Positions 60,901 through 64,000 of a DNA stretch of 64,000 bases are shown here, one piece after another. The stretch's first letter is position 1. Each line of letters opens with the position of its first letter. The stretch is from assembly GCF_023515955.1 (NCBI RefSeq), contig NZ_CP097322.1, forward strand, positions 6,000,501-6,064,500. The letters are read 5' to 3'. Made by a program: the position numbers and the translations under genes. The notes under the pieces were generated by a model. The model was not told where the DNA came from and made no database searches. It worked only from the letters and a program-made list of their open reading frames with translations. The DNA comes from Streptomyces sp. RerS4. GTDB lineage: Bacteria; Actinomycetota; Actinomycetes; Streptomycetales; Streptomycetaceae.

Positions 60901-63900
60901 CATGTACCACGACTACCTGACGCGCCTGCCGGCCGTCCCCGAGGGCCTGGAGGGCTACCTCGGCACCGGCACCGCCGGCAGCGTCGCCTCCGGCCGCATC
61001 TCCTACACCTTCGGTCTGGAGGGCCCCGCCGTCACCATCGACACGGCCTGCTCCTCCTCGCTGGTCGCCCTGCACCTGGCCGCGCAGGCCCTGCGCAGCG
61101 GCGAGTGCGACATGGCGCTCGCCGGTGGCGTCACCGTCATGTCCACCCCGGACACCTTCATCGACTTCAGCCGCCAGCGCGGCCTGTCCACCGACGGCCG
61201 CTGCAAGTCCTTCTCCGCCGACGCCGACGGCACCGGCTGGGCCGAGGGCGCCGGCGTGATCCTCGTCGAGCGGCTCTCCGACGCCCGCCGCAACGGCCAC
61301 CCGATCCTCGCCGTGGTCCGCGGCACCGCCGTCAACCAGGACGGCGCCTCCAACGGCCTCACCGCCCCCAACGGGCCCTCCCAGCAGCGCGTCATTCGCG
61401 AGGCCCTCGCCCACGCGGGCCTCACCGCCGCCGACGTCGACGCCGTCGAGGCGCACGGCACCGGCACCACCCTCGGCGACCCCATCGAGGCCCAGGCCCT
61501 CCTCGCCACCTACGGCCAGGGCCGCCCCGAGGACCGGCCGCTGCGCCTGGGCTCCATCAAGTCCAACATCGGCCACACCCAGGCCGCCGCCGGCGCCGCC
61601 GGCATCATCAAGATGGTCCAGGCCATGCGCCACGGCGTACTCCCGGCCTCCCTGCACATCGGCGAGCCCTCCCCGCACATCGACTGGACCGCCGGCGCCG
61701 TCGAGCTGCTGACCGAGGCCGCCGCCTGGCCCGAGACGGACCGCCCCCGCCGCGCCGGCATCTCCTCCTTCGGCGTCAGCGGCACCAACGCGCACGTCAT
61801 CATCGAGCAGCCGCCCACCGACGAGAACGCCGAGCCCGACCCGGCCGACGACGCCCCCGAGGCGACCCTTCCCGCAGGCAGCCCGCTGCCGTTCGTCCTC
61901 TCCGGCCGCACCCCCGACGCGCTGCGCGCCCAGGCCGCCCGACTCGCCGACCAGCTGGCCGCGCACCCCGGGGCCACCCCCGCCGACGTGGCGTTCTCCC
62001 TGGCCACCACCCGCACCGCCCTGGACCGCCGGGCCGCCGTCGTCGCCGGCGACCGTGACGCGCTCCTCACCGGACTCGCCGCGCTCGCCGAAGGCCGCGA
62101 CGGCGCCCGGCTCGTCCGGCACGACACCGCCGACGGCCGGCTCGCCGTCCTCTTCACCGGACAGGGCAGCCAGCGCCCCGGCATGGGCCGCGAGCTGTAC
62201 GCCACCCACCCGGCCTTCGCCGCCGCCCTGGACGAGGTCTGCGCCGCGCTCGACCCGCACCTCGAACAGCCCCTCAAGGACGTCCTGTTCGCCGAGGACG
62301 GCGACCTAACCGACGGCGACCTCCTGAACCGGACCGGCTACACCCAGCCCGCCCTGTTCGCCCTGGAGACCGCGCTCTACCGCCTCGTCGAATCCTGGGG
62401 CCTGCGCCCCGACTTCGTCGCCGGCCACTCCATCGGCGAGATCACCGCCGCGCACGTCGCGGGCGTCCTCACCCTGCCCGACGCGGCCACCCTGGTCGCC
62501 GCCCGCGGCCGGCTCATGGAGGAACTGCCCGAAGGCGGCGCGATGATCGCGCTGACCGCCACGGAGGACGAGGTCCTGCCGCTGCTCGCCGGCCACGAGG
62601 ACCGGATCGGCATCGCCGCCGTCAACTCCGCCTCCGCCGTCGTCATCTCCGGCGAGGAGACCCTCGCGCTGGAGATCGCCGCCGAGTTCGAACGCCGCGG
62701 CCGGCAGACCAAGCGGCTCACCGTCAGCCACGCCTTCCACTCCCCGCTGATGGACGGCATGCTCGACGCCTTCCGCGACATCGCCGCCTCCCTCACCTAT
62801 CACGCGCCGACCCTCCCCGTCGTGACGCACCTGACCGGCGCCCTCGCGGGCGACGAACTGCGCACCCCCGAGCACTGGGTCTCCCACGTCCGGGATGCCG
62901 TCCGCTTCCTCGACGGCATCCGCACCCTGGACGCCGAACGCGTCACCACCTACCTCGAACTGGGCCCGCAGGGCGTGCTGTCCGGCCTCGGCCGCGACTG
63001 CCTCACGGAGCCCGCCGACGGCGCCGACGCCGCCGACGCCGTGTTCGTTCCGGCCCTGCGCCGCGACCGCGGCGAGGCCGAGGCGCTCGCCGCCGCCCTC
63101 GCCGCCCTCCACACCCGGGCCGTCCCGCTCGACTGGTCCGCGTACTTCGCCCCGACCGGCGCGCGCCGCGTCGACCTGCCCACGTACGCCTTCCAGCGGC
63201 GCCGGTTCTGGCTCGAAGCGCCCGCCGGGTTCATCGGCGACGTCGAATCGGCGGGTCTGGGCGCCGCCCACCACCCGCTGCTCGGCGCCGCCGTCCCGCT
63301 CGCCGACGGCGAGGGCTTCCTCTTCACCGGCCGGCTCTCCCTCGACACCCACCCGTGGCTGGCCGACCACGCCGTCATGGGCACCGTCCTGCTGCCCGGC
63401 ACCGCCTTCGTCGAGCTGGCCATCCGCGCCGGCGACCAGGCCGGCTGCGACGTCCTGGAGGAACTCACCCTCGAATCCCCGCTGGTCCTGGCCCCGCACA
63501 CCGCAGTACGCCTCCAGATCGTGGTCGGCGCCCCCGACGCGGACGGCCGCCGCACGCTCGACGTGTACTCCGGCGACCCGGACGCCGCCGACGACGAGCC
63601 GTGGACCCGGCACGCCGCGGGCGTCCTCGCCACCGGCGCCCCGCGCCCCGCCTTCGACCTCACCGCCTGGCCCCCGCCGGGCGCCGAGGCCGTCACTGTG
63701 GAGGGCCTCTACGAGCACCTCGGCCGGGGCGGCTTCGCCTACGGGCCCGTCTTCCAGGGCCTGCGCGCCGCCTGGACCCTCGGCGAGGACGTCTACGCCG
63801 AGGTGGCCCTGCCCGACGGCCTCCAGACGGACGCCACCCGGTTCGGCCTCCACCCCGCCCTCCTCGACGCCGCCCTCCACGCCACCTTCGTCCAGCCGTC

Positions 63901-64000
63901 CCCCGACGGCGGCCGCCAGGCCGGACTGCCGTTCTCCTGGCGCGGAGTCGCCCTGCACGCCGTCGGCGCCGCCGCCCTGCGCGTCCGCCTCACCGCCGAC
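54998..64000 (+). CDS. PKS-6: type I modular PKS, 3'-truncated (KS-AT-DH-KR-ACP / KS-AT-DH...)
   Basis: The frame is open from ATG 54998 (alternative ATG 54983) to the right edge, 3001 codons visible. N-terminal docking helix with the core IIGYLKRVTADLHQTRQRL, then KS 40-466, AT 583-940, DH 950-1245, KR 1250-1722, ACP 1746-1826; KS 1845-2272, AT 2383-2741, DH 2753 onward. Both ATs have GHSIGE and HAFHSPLMD, so malonyl-CoA. Both DHs keep YGPVF and DAALH. The 6a KR has LDD and Tyr, but Ala at the catalytic Ser position. The second KS reads GINPREALAMDPHQR where the others read ISPRE and DPQQR. The 6b DH is the last visible domain; KR and ACP should follow. It should accept the chain from PKS-5 and continue it with unsaturated acetate units. 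Confidence 0.96.
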   Translation, partial: MAQQAADQDKIIGYLKRVTADLHQTRQRLREVEDREPEPIAIVGMACRFPGGIQSPEDLWDLVAGGRDAVTDFPTDRGWDIESLYDADPDRRGTSYTREGGFLDGVGEFDAGFFGISPRETLGMDPQQRLLLETSWETFERAGIDPVTLRGCKAGVFIGTNGQDYPDLLRDGVPQGVEQYLLTGNAASVVSGRLSYTFGLEGPAVTVDTACSASLVALHLAVQALRGGECDLALAGGVTVMSSPRAFVQFSRQRGLAPDGRCKPFADGADGTGWGEGVGMLLVEKLSDARRNGHPVLAVVRGSAINQDGASNGLTAPNGPAQQRVIRQALTNAGLTPAQVDAVEAHGTGTTLGDPIEAQAILATYGQNRPEGRPLWLGSVKSNIGHTQAAAGVAGIIKMVEAIRHGVLPESLHIDQPSTAVDWTTGAVELLDRAVPWPETGQPRRAGISSFGVSGTNAHTVIEQAPPVEEPAVTEAAGAGDADTVAQAAGGPVPLLVSGHGDEGLRAQAARLAAHLRAHPELAADSASVTDLGLSLATSRSALDRRAVLFAADRERLLADLDALAAGEQPATAVVGAVGEGNTAFLFTGQGSQRPGMARELYATHPAFARALDAVRDALDPHLERPLYDVLFAAEGTAEAALLDATAHTQAALFAVEVALYRQLEQWGVTADFLIGHSIGELAAAHVSGVLTLPDAAALVAARGRLMQALPTGGAMIAVEATQDEVTPLLTDRISIAAVNGPRSVVVSGDEDAATALAETLRARGRRTKRLTVSHAFHSPLMDDMLDAFREAAEAVSYAPPVIPIVSNLTGASVTAEEICTADYWVRHVREAVRFLDGVRGLAALGVTTFIEVGPGGVLTALAQDCLTDQDGDDAPQGLVFVPTLRADRPEPAAFAAAVSRAHVHGVAVDWSAVFAGRGGRRVELPTYAFQRRLYWPEPPTAWAGDVTAAGIGSADHPLLGAAIALADGDGYLFTGRLSLATHPWLADHTVMDTVLLPGTAFVELALQAGEHTGCELLDELTLQAPLALPPHGGVQIQLAVGAPDADGRRALTLHSRSEDAADDTWGEGAWTRHATGFLAPAARDTVRPGADLAVWPPQGATAVPVEGLYDYLTASGFAYGPVFQGLTGAWQRADEIFAEVRLPEQAHAEAALFGLHPALLDAALHAVGMGSLLEDTEHGRLPFSWSGVTLHAVGARALRVRLAPAGRDTVSVDLADETGAPVAGVDALLLRPVTPDQVRAARTAFHDALFRVEWSPLTLPSATTVAPGQWALLGEAAGVGEGAGVGLASRFGAVLPTAAAHPDLAALAAAVDAGAPVPQAVLVPVPGEPSAGPTPIDAVLPAAVADALHHALDLAQAWLADDRFAFSRLVFVTRGAVATTAAADVADLAHAPLWGLLRSAQSEHPDRFVLVDLDEREESLRALPAALATGEPQLALREGRAVVPRLGRVPAVPAADGQEARPLDVDGTALVTGATGTLGGLVARHLVTEHGVRRLLLTSRRGEAAAGAPELLAELRALGAEVTLAACDAADRDALAALLADVPAAHPLTAVVHTAGVLDDGILEALTAERVDHVLPAKVDAAVHLHELTRDLDLAAFVLFSAAAGTLGAAGQANYAAANTFLDALAHRRRAEGLPATALAWGLWAERSGMTGDLADTDLERISRAGVAALSSAEGLALMDTARAGGEPTAVPMHLDLAALRQADASMVPPLLRGLVRPAGRRTAADRGAAPADGLTERLLPLTAAERDRLLLATVRVQVAAVLGFPGPDAVDPGRAFKELGFDSLTAVELRNRLGSATGVRLPATLVFDYPTPNSLAAFLRTEILGDQTAPAAHGGAGSPAVADEPIAIVAMACRYPGGVTTPEELWQLVAGSVDAISPFPTDRGWNLDGLYDSDPGRAGTSYTRTGGFLHDAADFDPDLFGINPREALAMDPHQRLLLETSWEAFERAGLDPSSLRGSRTGVFAGVMYHDYLTRLPAVPEGLEGYLGTGTAGSVASGRISYTFGLEGPAVTIDTACSSSLVALHLAAQALRSGECDMALAGGVTVMSTPDTFIDFSRQRGLSTDGRCKSFSADADGTGWAEGAGVILVERLSDARRNGHPILAVVRGTAVNQDGASNGLTAPNGPSQQRVIREALAHAGLTAADVDAVEAHGTGTTLGDPIEAQALLATYGQGRPEDRPLRLGSIKSNIGHTQAAAGAAGIIKMVQAMRHGVLPASLHIGEPSPHIDWTAGAVELLTEAAAWPETDRPRRAGISSFGVSGTNAHVIIEQPPTDENAEPDPADDAPEATLPAGSPLPFVLSGRTPDALRAQAARLADQLAAHPGATPADVAFSLATTRTALDRRAAVVAGDRDALLTGLAALAEGRDGARLVRHDTADGRLAVLFTGQGSQRPGMGRELYATHPAFAAALDEVCAALDPHLEQPLKDVLFAEDGDLTDGDLLNRTGYTQPALFALETALYRLVESWGLRPDFVAGHSIGEITAAHVAGVLTLPDAATLVAARGRLMEELPEGGAMIALTATEDEVLPLLAGHEDRIGIAAVNSASAVVISGEETLALEIAAEFERRGRQTKRLTVSHAFHSPLMDGMLDAFRDIAASLTYHAPTLPVVTHLTGALAGDELRTPEHWVSHVRDAVRFLDGIRTLDAERVTTYLELGPQGVLSGLGRDCLTEPADGADAADAVFVPALRRDRGEAEALAAALAALHTRAVPLDWSAYFAPTGARRVDLPTYAFQRRRFWLEAPAGFIGDVESAGLGAAHHPLLGAAVPLADGEGFLFTGRLSLDTHPWLADHAVMGTVLLPGTAFVELAIRAGDQAGCDVLEELTLESPLVLAPHTAVRLQIVVGAPDADGRRTLDVYSGDPDAADDEPWTRHAAGVLATGAPRPAFDLTAWPPPGAEAVTVEGLYEHLGRGGFAYGPVFQGLRAAWTLGEDVYAEVALPDGLQTDATRFGLHPALLDAALHATFVQPSPDGGRQAGLPFSWRGVALHAVGAAALRVRLTAD
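55115..60475 (+). other. Module 6a: KS, malonyl AT, DH, KR (Ser-to-Ala), ACP
   Basis: KS about 55115-56395 (Cys 55628-55630, CSAS, loop GTNGQDY), AT about 56745-57815, DH about 57845-58730 (HTVMDTVLLP, YGPVF, DAALH), KR about 58745-60160, ACP about 60235-60475 (Ser 60350-60352). The KR reads FSAAAG: Ala codon 59804-59806, Tyr codon 59843-59845. The next KS (6b) has the MYHDY loop of enoyl acceptors, which argues that this module still makes an alkene. Confidence 0.88.
60530..64000 (+). other. Module 6b (partial): KS, malonyl AT, DH
   Basis: KS about 60530-61810 (Cys 61049-61051, loop GVMYHDY), AT about 62145-63220 (GHSIGE near 62426, HAFH near 62731), DH from about 63255 (HAVMGTVLLP near 63368, YGPVF near 63740, DAALH near 63865) running off the right edge. 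All visible catalytic residues are present. Confidence 0.9.

Noticed and set aside
52175..62260. Very long minus-strand open frame opposite PKS-5 and PKS-6
   Set aside because: Same reason: a shadow of the coding frame in high-GC DNA. The spacers show no promoter or start signal for it. Similar antisense frames at 26362-32787, 32935-37737, 39142-45321 and 45137-49621 are also dismissed.
1..64000. A named product or cluster assignment (for example a known pentaene macrolide or linear polyene)
   Set aside because: The starter and release modules are outside the window and module order alone fits several families. A similarity search of whole modules would be needed.
1..64000. Non-PKS system such as phage defence, CRISPR, transposon or small-peptide genes
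   Set aside because: All sequence is accounted for by PKS genes and spacers of at most about 250 bases. I found no direct-repeat arrays with spacers, no transposase-like frames and no tRNA-like cloverleaf in the spacers.

Overview
The window is one strand of a very GC-rich genome (about three quarters G+C by eye, almost every codon ending in G or C), as expected of a Streptomyces-like actinomycete. It lies entirely inside a modular type I polyketide synthase (PKS) locus. Six giant PKS genes, all on the + strand, fill it end to end. I call them PKS-1 to PKS-6. PKS-1 is cut by the left edge and PKS-6 by the right edge. No loading module, thioesterase, enoylreductase, tailoring enzyme, regulator, transporter, RNA gene, CRISPR array or transposase is visible. 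The largest gap between genes is about 250 bases, so no gene-free stretch exceeds 300 bases.

Layout: PKS-1 (2-7822) holds the end of module 1A (AT-KR-ACP) and a full module 1B (KS-AT-DH-KR-ACP). PKS-2 (7986-12962) is a single module (KS-AT-KR-ACP). PKS-3 (13216-28899) holds 3a (KS-AT-KR-ACP), 3b and 3c (both KS-AT-DH-KR-ACP). PKS-4 (28948-45189) holds 4a, 4b and 4c, all KS-AT-DH-KR-ACP. PKS-5 (45305-54937) holds 5a and 5b (both KS-AT-KR-ACP). PKS-6 (54998 to beyond 64000) holds 6a (KS-AT-DH-KR-ACP) and 6b (KS-AT-DH, then cut). The ATs of PKS-2 and PKS-5 carry the YASH and GHSQGE motifs of methylmalonyl-CoA selection. All the others carry HAFH and GHSIGE, typical of malonyl-CoA.

How they work together: each protein starts with a short coiled-coil docking helix and each complete 3' end encodes a C-terminal docking tail, so the chain should pass from one protein to the next. 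If order of use follows gene order, five successive DH-KR modules (3b, 3c, 4a, 4b, 4c) build five conjugated double bonds, a pentaene. Two propionate-derived units (5a, 5b) follow, then further unsaturation (6a). Before the pentaene come a reduced acetate unit (1A), a module with a damaged reductive loop (1B), a propionate unit whose KR has lost its catalytic Tyr (PKS-2, predicted ketone) and a hydroxyl-forming acetate unit (3a). The product is therefore a large polyene, macrocyclic or linear. I cannot name it from this window.

The observations most worth following are: a KS signature (MYHDY against other residues) that tracks whether the upstream module makes an alkene and supports the gene order; the Tyr-to-Gln KR of PKS-2; the mosaic origin of PKS-2 from the two modules of PKS-5; and three strong hairpins between PKS genes that may divide the array into transcription segments.
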